Shown piece after piece: positions 33,348 through 42,883 of a DNA stretch of 64,000 nucleotides; the first letter of the stretch is position 1, and the number at the start of each line of letters is the position of its first letter. Below the pieces are notes generated by a model. That model saw nothing but the letters and a program-made list of their open reading frames with translations, searched no databases and was not told the origin of the DNA. A program made the translations under genes and the position numbers. The stretch spans positions 976,878-1,040,877 of the forward strand of contig NW_005178809.1 of assembly GCF_000350225.1 (NCBI RefSeq), written 5' to 3'. Source of the stretch: Chondrus crispus. Its lineage: Eukaryota > Rhodophyta > Florideophyceae > Gigartinales > Gigartinaceae.

Positions 33348-36300
33348 CGCGCGCACCTGTCAGCGTTTGATGAAGAGAGGTGCGGTCCGTCAGTCCCGGG
33401 GGACGCTGAGGGTTGCGCGTGAAGGTTGTGCCGGGGTGCGCTTTCGGGTCGGGGCTGCGGGGTTCATGTGTTTGGATGATTTTGCAGATTTCTTGGAATC
33501 GGATGGGTCCGAGCGCTTTTGTGAGTAGGTCTGCTGGGTTGCCCGCGGATGGGATGTGTTGCGCGGTGATAGCGGCGCCTTGAATGTGATGTTGCAGGTG
33601 GTGGTGCCTGACATCGATGAGCTTCCTTCTGCGCGTGGGAGCGGAATTTTCCGCGACTTGTATGGTCGATTGGTGGTCGATGAATACTGTCGTGGGGTGC
33701 AGTTGTGGGTGCTTCATGTCCCGAAGCAGCTGACGAAGCCATAGCGTCTGCTGGGCGGCGAGCGAGGCTGCTATGTATTCAGCCTCGCAACTTGACAGGG
33801 CTACGACGTCTTGTGGCGCTTATGTCCAGGCTATCGGGGAGTGGCCGATAGTGTGTATGATGCCCGTGAGCGACTTGCGGCTTTTGGCATTTGCATAGTC
33901 TGCGTCACTGTATGTGCGCAGACATATCGGAGCTCGAGCGTGATACGAGATGGCCTTGCTCTTGGTGCCCTTGAGGTACCGGAGGAGCCATTTGAGCGCG
34001 TGCCAATTTGCTTGGCTCGGTTGCTTGCTGTGTCGCGTCAGCTGGTTGGTTGTGTGGTATGCGTCATAGCGAGTGCTGTCGACGACATACCGGAGGTCTC
34101 CTAGAATGGAGCGGTAGTGGGTGGCAAGCGCGGGGGATAGCGGCGCCGTTTGGTTCTCTACGTTCTTGTTTGGCTTTTGCGGCGCGGGAGTTGTTTTTGG
34201 ATTGCAATCAGACATGTTGTGTTTTGCAAGTATCGTGCTTATGGTCTGTTCTTGCGAGATGTGGATGCTTCCTTGTGCGTCGCGTGTTATTTGCCATCCG
34301 AGGTACGAATGAGGGAATCCGAGATTTTTGATGTTGTAGTTTTGCTTGAGGGCGGTGAGTAGTTCATCGATGAGTGCTTGGTTTGAAGCGGTGACGAGGA
34401 AGTCGTCCATGCTTACAGCGAACAGCAGTGTGCCCGTGGTGTGTGTTTTGGTGAATAGACATGGATCGCTGTCGCATTGCTGATAGCCTTGGGTGATGAG
34501 GTGTTTCTGAAGGCCGGCGGTGTAACGGTGGCCGGCGGATCGGCCCCCATATAGGTTGCCTATTAGTTGTCCGGCTTTGGTGCCGTGCTGGAGGTTGCCG
34601 TCGAATCGGGGGAGCTGTCTCACATAGACGGGGAAGCGGGGGTCATGTGTCTCGTGTAGATAGGCGGCCGTGATGTCCATGTACTGTAGAGGCCATCTGT
34701 GTGATGCGGCGACTGCTAGGATTGTGCACACTGACGTTTTCTCTGCCATGAAGGTGGACGTTTGTTTAGGGTCGAAGTGTTTGCCTGGCTGCATGCGGTC
34801 GCCTCGTATGGAACAGCGTGCCTTTCGTTTTGCTATTTTCCCGGTTGGTGTGCGTTTGTATCTGTACGTCATCGTGAGGGGTATGAGTTTTTCGTGCGGG
34901 GGCACGTCTGATGGCGGTATCCATTTTATTGTGGTCTGTTTGTCCAGCATGTCTAATTCAGCGTTGTGTGCGGTCTCCCATTCTGCCGCGTCCGGGTACT
35001 GCCGTGCTGCGTGGGCATGGCGTGGCGCTGGTGCGGTTTTGTCGATGGTTCGTGGTGGTGGTATGTATCGGTGCTTGTTGTTGCTGTGTGCTTGCGGTTT
35101 GGGTCTTGTCAGTTTGGTTTTGGATGCGTGCGTTGACGTGTGTGTGGGGTCCCGGTGTCGTGAGTATGGTTTGAAGTCGATCCCTCGAATGACCTTGTAT
35201 CGCGCACTGTTTATCGTGATGGTCATGATGTGCATTCCCGATGTTGGGAATATGTATCGGACGGGTTCGCTGCAAGCTTAGAGTTTGGTTTTGTGTGCGT
35301 GAATTGGTGCCGTTCCGATTTGCCCGAAAGCGAAGATGCGTGTCATGTGCGCTGGTCTGCCGTGCCAGAGGCTCCACGGACTTTTTTTGGTGGCACTGTG
35401 TCTCATTATGTTGTACTTGAAAACAAAATCGCGTACTGCGTCCTGCCAAAATTGGGGTGGTAGTGACGCGTGATGGAGTGCTGCTCTGGCACTTGTGAAC
35501 AGCGTTTTGTTGATTCTTTCGGCAATAGAATTTCTTGTGGCTGGTGGGGGGTGTTGGTTATGTGTTGTATGCCGTGAGATTGGTATGTGCTTTTTGCGTG
35601 CGTCGATGTGAATTCTTTAGCGTTGTCTGTCCTGTACGCTTGGGGGAGTTTGTTTTGTAGGGACAACGTGTGGAACAACTGCGGTATTATGGCGTTCACT
35701 TCTTGTCTCTTGCGAATGTAGTAGGTGACAAGGTATCTGCTGGCCGTGTCTATGCAGGTGAATATGTGTGCATTGCCGTGTGTTGACGAGGGTGTGATGG
35801 GGCGGCATGTGTCTGAGCTGAGTTGCTCGGCGATTTGTTGTGAGTGGTGTGCGGTTGGGTGCGGCCGAGGAGATTGTCGAGCGTGCGCACATGAGGAACA
35901 GCTGATGGGTGGGGGTGCGCCTTGGAGGCTGGCTGGGAGGTTGGCGATGGTTCCTTCCTGTGCCATGCGTGGAAGCGCTTTGGGCGGGGCGTGGTTGAGG
36001 GCGAGGTGCCACTCGTACGCGGTTGCTGTGGTTTTTGTCAGTTGTTTGGGTGTGTGTGGATTGGGGTCGTGGAAGTGTTGTATTTTTGGCGATCGGGTTT
36101 TGGTAGGTGTGCGATTTGGCAATAGGTGTGCTGATTTTGTCGCTGATTGGGTTGGGGTGGCCTGTGCTGTGGCCGTTGGTTGCTTGGTCGTCGTGCGGTT
36201 GTTGGCTCGTGTTGGCATGGTGGGTGAACTTTTGGCTGTGTGTCGGGTGGTGCTTTTTCGGGGTGACCAAGCATAGGCGTGCAGTGATTTATTCCATGGA

Positions 36301-37511
36301 GCCGTGCCGATAACTTTGTTTTGTCTGTACCTGATGTGTGCCGTATTTCTGTCAAATGTGACCGTGCATTTTAGTGATGCTAGGACGTGGACAGATACTA
36401 GTGTGTATGGAATGTTCGGGCTGTGTGCTGCTTTGAGGCGTAGGGGGTACCCCTTATTGGTATATGTCTGAATGGTGCCGGCGTGGGTGCATATCGTGGG
36501 TTGGTTAGTTGCTGTGAGAGATTTTGTGGGATGGGCGAGGAGCTTCATGTGTGGTAGGGGGCGGGATGTGTGCGTGGGATGCGCTGCCGAGTCTAGGATG
36601 AACGTACCCGCCTCGACTTGGTGGTGGTCGGGTTCGGTGTCGGTGTCGGCCATGTTGAGCTCACTGTAATGCGCGTCGTCTGGTTCGAGGATGGCTTGTG
36701 CCTTGGGGGCGGGTCGCCGACGTGCTGTCTTTTGATTCTGCGGATGTGTTTGGTCTCGACATTCGCTGTCCGCGTGTTGCGGGTTCCTGACGCCCTTTGA
36801 GATGTGATGGCGGCAGGGGTTGGTGTGTTTTGTGGCGGGTCGGCGTATTTGGCGGGGTTGGGGGCGGCGCCCGTGGGTTGGTAGGTACGCTCGTGGGCTG
36901 GTTGCTGCTTGTGGCCAAGGGTTGCTTGGTTGGATGGCTTGAAGGTATGTTTCGATTCGATTGTATTTGTGCACGAAGTCCTTCACGTCTTTGGGTTGCA
37001 GTGACAGGAGCTGGAGTCCGATGTCCACTGTTGTTGGGTTTTGTTTGAGGCCTTCGATCATGTCGTCTACTGTTGCGCTCTGTTTGGCGATGTCGGGGTA
37101 GCGAGCCGCGATCATTTGCGCCCTAATGGTCTCATGGCGTTGGATGTATTCATGGATTGATTGGCCTGGTTCGATGTGGCACTGTTCCGCTAGTTGTTTT
37201 AGGTACAGGTGGTCACTCGCATTTGTTGTGTCGAGATGAGCTTTGAGCTTCTCGAGGATGTCGTGTGGTGTGGGGTTTTCGTCTGGCATAAGAAGGAGGT
37301 TGATGATGTCCGCTGGTATTGTGGCTAGCATTTTGCCCAAGAGTTTGTGCTTGGCGTGGAGGTAGGATTTTCGTTCCTGCTCGTCGTCTGGGGTGGGCGG
37401 GTTGCCCTCGATATGTTCGATTGCATCTTGTGTGTAGGCTGCGGATTTTATGGCCAGGAGCCATGGTCCATAGTTGGATCGGTCGAGCTTGGGGATATCC
37501 TTAATGTCCAT
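33292..37511 (-). pseudogene. E3 gag-pol polyprotein, one frameshift and two nonsense codons
   Basis: ATG 37511 ('accATGg'). Gag 'DRSNYGPWLLAIK' to the knuckle-like 'CRHHISKGVRNPQHADSEC'; protease 'FILDSAAHPTH' has DSA instead of DSG; integrase zinc motif 'WHLALNH...CSSC' and Asps in 'SSDTCRP' and 'RTDNAKEF'. At about 35531 one A is missing relative to E1, shifting the frame inside the ENSIAERIN Glu box. In the new frame TAA at 35278-35280 and TAA at 33817-33819 interrupt. RT has 'FAVSMDDFLV'; RNase H 'YSDADYAN', 'SSCEAEY' and 'IDHQSTI' follow to 33292. Confidence 0.88.
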
Positions 37512-37734
37512 GGTGGTGAGCGTGTGAGATCGTTGTTGTCTGGGAGGAGGGATGTAGAGAAGGGCTGCTGGATGCAGGAGGTTGGGTGTTGATGAGGATT
37601 CGGAAAGGGGGCTGTGGGGGCGGGTTGTGATGCCTGTCTTTCCGGCTGGTCTGTTTGCAGACGCTCGACGGCTGCGAGTGCGTGTAGCGCGATCCAGTTT
37701 GCGTTCAGTTGATGGTGTGTCGTAGTGGTGCGAA

Positions 37735-37747
37735 GCGGGCCATAACC
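37735..37747 (-). promoter_or_regulatory. E3 primer-binding site, initiator tRNA-Met anticodon-arm type
   Basis: In element sense the LTR end TCATCA is followed directly by 'ggttatggcccgc', matching the initiator tRNA anticodon-arm complement as in E1. Confidence 0.75.
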
Positions 37748-37859
37748 TGATGAATCGTAATCCTCCTGGGGGTCACTTTACTCGTCGTCGCCGTCTCGTG
37801 GGTCTAAGTACCGCTGGTGACAGACTGTAATGCTGACAGTCTGTCCTTGCGGTCCGTCA
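37748..37859 (-). repeat. E3 5' LTR (112 bp)
   Basis: Pair of 33236-33347, about 94% identical. Confidence 0.92.
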
Positions 37860-37897
37860 CCAACTTGGAACAGCACTACACTTGTCATACCAAGGGT

Positions 37898-37917
37898 ACT
37901 GTAACTTAAGTTACAGT
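37898..37917. repeat. 20-bp perfect palindrome
   Basis: ACTGTAACTTAAGTTACAGT, followed at once by a further half site 'gaagttacagt' (about 37922-37932). It lies just 3' of the secreted-protein gene and could be a dimeric factor site or a relic of a transposon end. Confidence 0.8.
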
Positions 37918-38046
37918 CACTGAAGTTACAGTCTGAAAAGGTGGTTCAAGGGCGCTTGTCTCGCATTGGGTCACAAAGCGTGTAATATATTGATCGAAGG
38001 CCGTGAACGACACGGGGGGGAAGCACTTGCTGCTGCGCTGCTACGC

Positions 38047-39507
38047 TTACCTTGTTCCGCCGCTACCGGTGCTCTTTCTGCGCTTTCTGCGGCGCTTTCT
38101 CCTGCATTTGCACCTGAATACTGTTCTCCCTGTAGTAGATTTCCCCGGTTTACACTTCGAGGCACCCACTATAACCCGTCGTCTTCTCTGACGATCAGTA
38201 CCATCCATGTATGACTCATCTTTCACAGCTGTTAGTGGTATCTCCACTTCTACCATGTTATTCATCATTAGCTCCACCTTCCTTCCGGTTAAAACGGCCC
38301 TCGCCAACTTTCCATTTTTCAATCTGCATTTGATCATGTAATTCGATTTTCGATATACTGCTCTTTCGCTTGACGGAACTGGCCTCAAAACCCCAGAAAC
38401 CTTGTCCCCAACTCGCAGCAACACTTCGAGAGTTCCGATAATGGTACCCTGCTTGTTTGGTAGAAAACGTCTGCTTTGTCGTACGCTGCTTTCCACGTAT
38501 GTCATAGGGGACGTCAATTCCTCTGCCGTCCCGGATGTCAAGTCATCTCCCATTCCAGTCAGCCCCTCCATGTACATACGGAGACCGGATATTATCACCT
38601 GCGGCTGCATCGCACTTGCCCTCACACCATCCGCTGTACTCGTATTGCACTCCTCTCCGGTGCAATCGGAAGTCGAAGCTTCGCTTACAATCGCCTGTCG
38701 CTCAACAACCGGCTTACTACCCGATTTATAGCAGTCTCCTGAGCTATCACATTCAGAGCTTGGTTTCGCGGTGTGGAAAGATATCCCACCGCCTTCTGAG
38801 CGACTTTTCTTGCCTGGCTTCGGCCGCCGCCGACGAGGCGATGGCGAAATACGAGGACTTGTGGTGGGTGTCATTGAGGGACTTCTCGAAGGCCGTCGTG
38901 AATTGGAGGGAGTAGGTGTTACTGAAGCTCGGGGGGACATTGAGGGCGTTTTCGACGGACTCGGAGTCATGGATGATGACGGCGTCGGCGTGGGGGATGG
39001 AGTTTTTGAGTTGGACGGTGTCGGGGAAGGGTTCCTCGCTATTCGTGTTTCTTTCTCCACTCTCTCAGGCCTGCACTCTGCGAGCGTATTGAATACGATA
39101 TGTATCAGGCGGAACTGTTGCACGTTTCCGTTTGCGTCTTCGAAGTCGCGGCACCTTTGCCTCCATAGTTCAGGTTCGAGCTGTAAAAGGGAGGTGCAAA
39201 ACGCTGCATCTCGACGCGTGAATCTGAGTTCTTTGAGATCTCGGGCTTCAGCACATATGCAAGCACCAATAGTTTGAATGTCATCTAAGACGCAGGGTAG
39301 GGCTGAGAGTTGTAATTTTCTGTCGCGAACCGCATTGTGACTCGGTAGGGTCATAGGCTCAACTTCTTCTACTGTGACTCGATTGTTCTGGCTCGGGGGT
39401 CGTAGAAAGGTTAGCGGCCCACTCTCAAACATGCTCTGGATATCGAAGCGCCATGCCTGGGCGTGGAATGCATATGCAAGGACGAGGAGAGCTGACGTAA
39501 ACCTCAT
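38047..39507 (-). CDS. Secreted protein with Ser/Pro/Thr-rich linker and basic Cys tail, family unknown
   Basis: 486 intact codons, ATG 39507, stop TAA. A classic signal peptide (residues 1-18, 'MRFTSALLVLAYAFHAQA') precedes a first domain with 'CVLDDIQTIGACICAEA' and 'AAFCTSLLQLEPELWRQRC' (to about 150). Then a linker of about 85 residues of TPSPTP/SPS repeats with basic pairs, 'CDSSGDCYKSG' and 'DCTGEECNTS', and a second domain with 'GTLEVLLRVGDKVSGVL' and 'LTGRKVELMMNNMVEVEIP' (fibrinogen-like or adhesive beta-sheet is a guess). It ends with a CKC-containing, very Arg/Lys-rich tail. Probably extracellular or cell wall, where the basic tail could bind sulfated polysaccharide (inference). 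A frameshifted paralogue lies at 62525-63618, with similar upstream DNA. Confidence 0.82.
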   Translation of the reverse strand: MRFTSALLVLAYAFHAQAWRFDIQSMFESGPLTFLRPPSQNNRVTVEEVEPMTLPSHNAVRDRKLQLSALPCVLDDIQTIGACICAEARDLKELRFTRRDAAFCTSLLQLEPELWRQRCRDFEDANGNVQQFRLIHIVFNTLAECRPERVEKETRIARNPSPTPSNSKTPSPTPTPSSSMTPSPSKTPSMSPRASVTPTPSNSRRPSRSPSMTPTTSPRISPSPRRRRPKPGKKSRSEGGGISFHTAKPSSECDSSGDCYKSGSKPVVERQAIVSEASTSDCTGEECNTSTADGVRASAMQPQVIISGLRMYMEGLTGMGDDLTSGTAEELTSPMTYVESSVRQSRRFLPNKQGTIIGTLEVLLRVGDKVSGVLRPVPSSERAVYRKSNYMIKCRLKNGKLARAVLTGRKVELMMNNMVEVEIPLTAVKDESYMDGTDRQRRRRVIVGASKCKPGKSTTGRTVFRCKCRRKRRRKRRKSTGSGGTR

Positions 39508-40586
39508 CTTTTTGCCGGTATGGAGAAGGGGACCGCGTACCCTTTGCTTGGTCCAGTCTAGAATGGAACACGCCGTGATGGGCAGGCACGGAGAGCATTA
39601 AGTATTGAATAATCTGGAACGCTGCTTCATTGTACCGTGCTGGGTGAGGATAGTATGTCTCGCAGTCTGGTCTCTCGAGACTTGTGTCGTGGAAGAGCGT
39701 GGGTGTTCATACTGGGTGGAAAACACTAGATAGGAAGTAGAGAACAGTTGGACGGGGTAGCATGTAGGAGCAAAATGCTTAGCGAGGAGAGATCTACCTC
39801 GGTGCAAATCATCTTTAATTCGGTCTGTAGTTCTATAAAAGCCCAGGTCTCCAGGAGGGAGAAGAGCCTCGATGGAACAGCATCGTTCCTGGGGGTTTCT
39901 TTTCGTCAGATCGGAGTGTCTACACAAGCGACAGTGATATGCACTCGCCCCATCTCGCGAACGCGTCGAAAAACGAGATGCAAAAAAAGGACAGTCGCGA
40001 TCTCTTCCCTCGCAAGACAAGGAGTTTGGTCCAAACCTCGCATTAATAGTGTCCTTAGCCCTCCTATGAAATGGTCTTCACGCGTGCGTAAGGCGCTAAA
40101 TAGTGTATTTCGGACAACGGTGTTGGTGGCGTCCGCTTTACTCCCCGGTATGTGCAATATTCGCAATAATTATACGCTACTTATGTCCTACATACTGTAT
40201 GAGCCCGCAAAGTGCAATACCGCCACCAGCAGACGTCCAGCCACCGCTTATCTGCCGAACACAGCGATGCAGGTCGCTGCATTCCCAACGGCAGGATACA
40301 GCACCAGAAAAAGGAGATTGTGCGACCGAGCCGAGGAGCGGATACGCTACGCTCCGAGAAGGTAATGTTACATTACGCGTTTCCATAAAACCACATGAAA
40401 TTTGCTTTGTTGTACAACCTAACATGACCTCAATTCGTGTCTTCTCTTACAGTTCCACTGCATTCATCAGGTGCCAGTCGTAACCCTGAACAGAGGCCCT
40501 CGCGACATCCGTGGGTAGACACAATCACCCTGAGCCACACGCTGTCCATTGTTGCAGAGCGGCCCATTTGCGAATTGCCGGGCTTT
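39508..40586. other. Promoter side of the secreted-protein gene, then intergenic
   Basis: 39508-39780 is conserved upstream of the paralogue (63619-63900) apart from a ~20-bp difference, so the duplication included the promoter. Beyond that no gene is supported. Confidence 0.55.
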
Positions 40587-40684
40587 TCTCTCCTGGACCT
40601 GCAATCAAGATTCTAGTCTCGGCGTCATGATCATGTCTCCTGGACCTGCAATCAAGATTCTAGTCTCGGCGTCATGATCGTGTA
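40587..40684. repeat. Tandem duplication, two 49-bp units
   Basis: Unit beginning 'tctcctggacctgcaatc' at 40587 repeats at 40636, one substitution near the end. Confidence 0.9.
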
Positions 40685-41155
40685 GAAGGCTTGAGACAAT
40701 CTCGAAAGGCAGCATGGACTGTAGGCGAACAAGTCAACAGGATCACTTCGCGACTACGCGCCAACCACCTGAAACAACTGTAGTGTACCCGCTTGCAGAA
40801 TCATGAAATACAACGGCAGCTGTGCATGGAGGTATACTCTGCGTTCAAGCTTTTCCAACGCCCCTCCCCCCCACCCCGCCCCCGCCCCCGCCCACAATGA
40901 ATGCGTTTCGCACTGACGGTTCCTCTCCCCATCCGGGCTCTCGGGCTCTCACTGCACCAGACGCTAATGCGGCATCCGCGGCTGGGTGACGCGCTAGCTC
41001 GTGTGGTGGGAGATCTCGAGACAGGTGGTATGTTGATGACCTCGGCAGGCAAAACGCCGCAGCACGTACAGTATGGAACGCCACCGTAAACGCCTCCATC
41101 ACGGTTCCTCGCCCCCATGCCCATGTACACTTTCCCTCAAGCGCGCTCCCCTTTT

Positions 41156-41482
41156 TCACATCCTCCGCCAGCGCCACCACCCGAAAAACGCGCCCGCGGC
41201 GACGACAGCCGCAGCGACAGTGCCCACGCCGACGACAGTATACGCGGTCTCCCTGGCGGAGCGCCCGCGATCGAAGTCGACCTCTGCGTCGTCGTCGTCG
41301 TTATCCTCATTGGCATCGGGGAGCGGGGTGTCATGCGTCTCCATGGGCGGGGCGTCCCTCCCCTTCTCGTCCTGCTCGGGGGCGGGGTTGCCCTCAAGCA
41401 CCTGGGTGGCATCCGCGGAGGTCTGAAACTCGGCGCCGACAGAGTGCATCCAGGCGAGGGCGCCCGCGACGCGGGCGTACAC
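41156..41482 (-). CDS. Hypothetical protein fragment with acidic linker and C-terminal membrane helix
   Basis: The frame reads 'VAGALAWMHSVGAEFQTSA', an acidic stretch 'DANEDNDDDDAEVDFD', then a hydrophobic helix 'TVVGVGTVAAAVVAAGAFFG' ending WWRWRRM, a plausible tail anchor. The upstream part may lie in another frame (41607-41480), so the start is uncertain. No family recognised. Neighbouring frames at 40801-41180 look like GC-rich shadows. Confidence 0.35.
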   Translation of the reverse strand: MYARVAGALAWMHSVGAEFQTSADATQVLEGNPAPEQDEKGRDAPPMETHDTPLPDANEDNDDDDAEVDFDRGRSARETAYTVVGVGTVAAAVVAAGAFFGWWRWRRM

Positions 41483-41743
41483 GCCGCGGAGAGCAGCCAG
41501 TTCGCAGACAGGCGGACGGCGGAGCAGCGGAAGACGGCGGTCGAGGGGCGCGAGACGTCACACAGGGCGGCGGGGAAGGGCAGGGCGGAGTGTTGGCCGT
41601 TCAGCACGCGCGGGGCGGGGAGAAGCGGCGGGCACGTGGCACGGGTGGGGGGAAGCAGGGGCGAGACGAGAACATCAAATCATGGCGAGGTCGCGCACCG
41701 TTCGCTGACATGTTGCATTTACCGTACGAACGGATCGCTCTAA

Positions 41744-42840
41744 ACTTTACTTAATGTCCAGTGTCTATCCGACCAAGCGTTATCATAACATAAACATCTG
41801 CGAATTTTATTTCTTTTCAACTTTTATGTCCACGGTTTCTATTTTTCTTTGGGAGGCTGACTCGTTTTACAATGTTTCTGAAGTTAGAAACGAGTAGAAA
41901 CCATTCTACGGAAAGTTTCTATGCTACTGGTACAAAATTAGCCTAAAGAAAAATACAAACTGGAAGCCGACTATTCTTTTAAACACCTTTGTAAGCATCA
42001 ACGAGTTGGGTTTCGCAAAAATTGACGAGAAGCTGCTTTACTTGCGGTGATGGGATTGTAGTTACAAAAGCAAAAGTTAAATCGTGCTTTGCGTTGTCTA
42101 GAAAAAATAGAGTAACTTTTGCCCTCACACGAGGACTAACGGTCCGATAGACACTACACGACCGGTAATTTGCCTCCTTTTCTTTGCAAAATTATATACA
42201 TTAAGGTCCGTAAAGTAACGCGTTGTCTTTTTCCATTTGCCCACAAAGTCGCTGGACGTGAAGTAAACCTGAGATTGAAAAATCCCACCACGAGTTTTGC
42301 GGACTGACCTCCAGCAACGTACCTGCCCGCAACAAGTGCAAGTCTGGTACATCGTCGTGCCGCCCGACGGATCACGTGCACCTGCGCGGATACTCGCTGA
42401 ACCGAATATTGTAGCTCACTACAAGGATAGAATGGTTCTCAGTCGAAAGGGCGATGTGTTTCGTCTTCTTGACAGCCTGAGGGGGGCCGTTTTGGAGGGG
42501 ACCGCTTTTTAGAAGCTTCTACTTGTCTATTTTTCGCGGTTGCTTCGGCGACATATGTGTGACAGTTCTTGTGGTGCTTTGATCCGGTGATAGACTCTGC
42601 GCAGATGAAGTGAAAGGGGCGTCCATAACGCAAACCGGTACGACCCATGCAGTCTGAGACTCGTTTGTGCTGGTGAAAGAGCGGAAAACCCATCTCGTTT
42701 TCCTTCAAGACGGGTCGATCCGGCACTGCTGTGATCAGGCGGATGTGAAACTGGTGGAAAACTCGCATGCCCCCAGTTTTCGGTATGCTGTGAGTTCGCC
42801 AAACGCGTTGCTGAAAAAGGGGGTTTTATTTTCACTAATC
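41744..42840. other. Intergenic
   Basis: AT-richer left part, no supported gene; short minus-strand frames at 42125-42381 and 42439-42835 have no domain. A run of nine G at 42843-42851 marks the likely 3' edge of the LINE. Confidence 0.4.
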
Positions 42841-42883
42841 AAGGGGGGGGCCGATGCCATATCATAGGGCAGGCTTCAAGGAC

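Larger units (their letters stand above)
33236..37859 (-). mobile_element. Ty1/copia retrotransposon E3 (minus), relative of E1
   Basis: 4624 bp. LTRs 33236-33347 and 37748-37859, both 112 bp; perfect ccaac duplication at 33231-33235 and 37860-37864. In element sense: LTR, PBS, gag-pol in one frame, ending inside the 3' LTR as in E1. Shares gag 'LDTTNASDH', RT 'MDDF' and LTR blocks with E1, so the same clade. It lies only 137 bp from the end of the E4 target duplication. Confidence 0.93.

Noticed and set aside
34670..35281. Cys/Val-rich plus frame of 203 codons
   Set aside because: Antisense shadow of the E3 RT region.
40801..41180. Two overlapping minus frames of about 110 codons
   Set aside because: GC-rich, overlapping in different frames, no motif; no way to choose.
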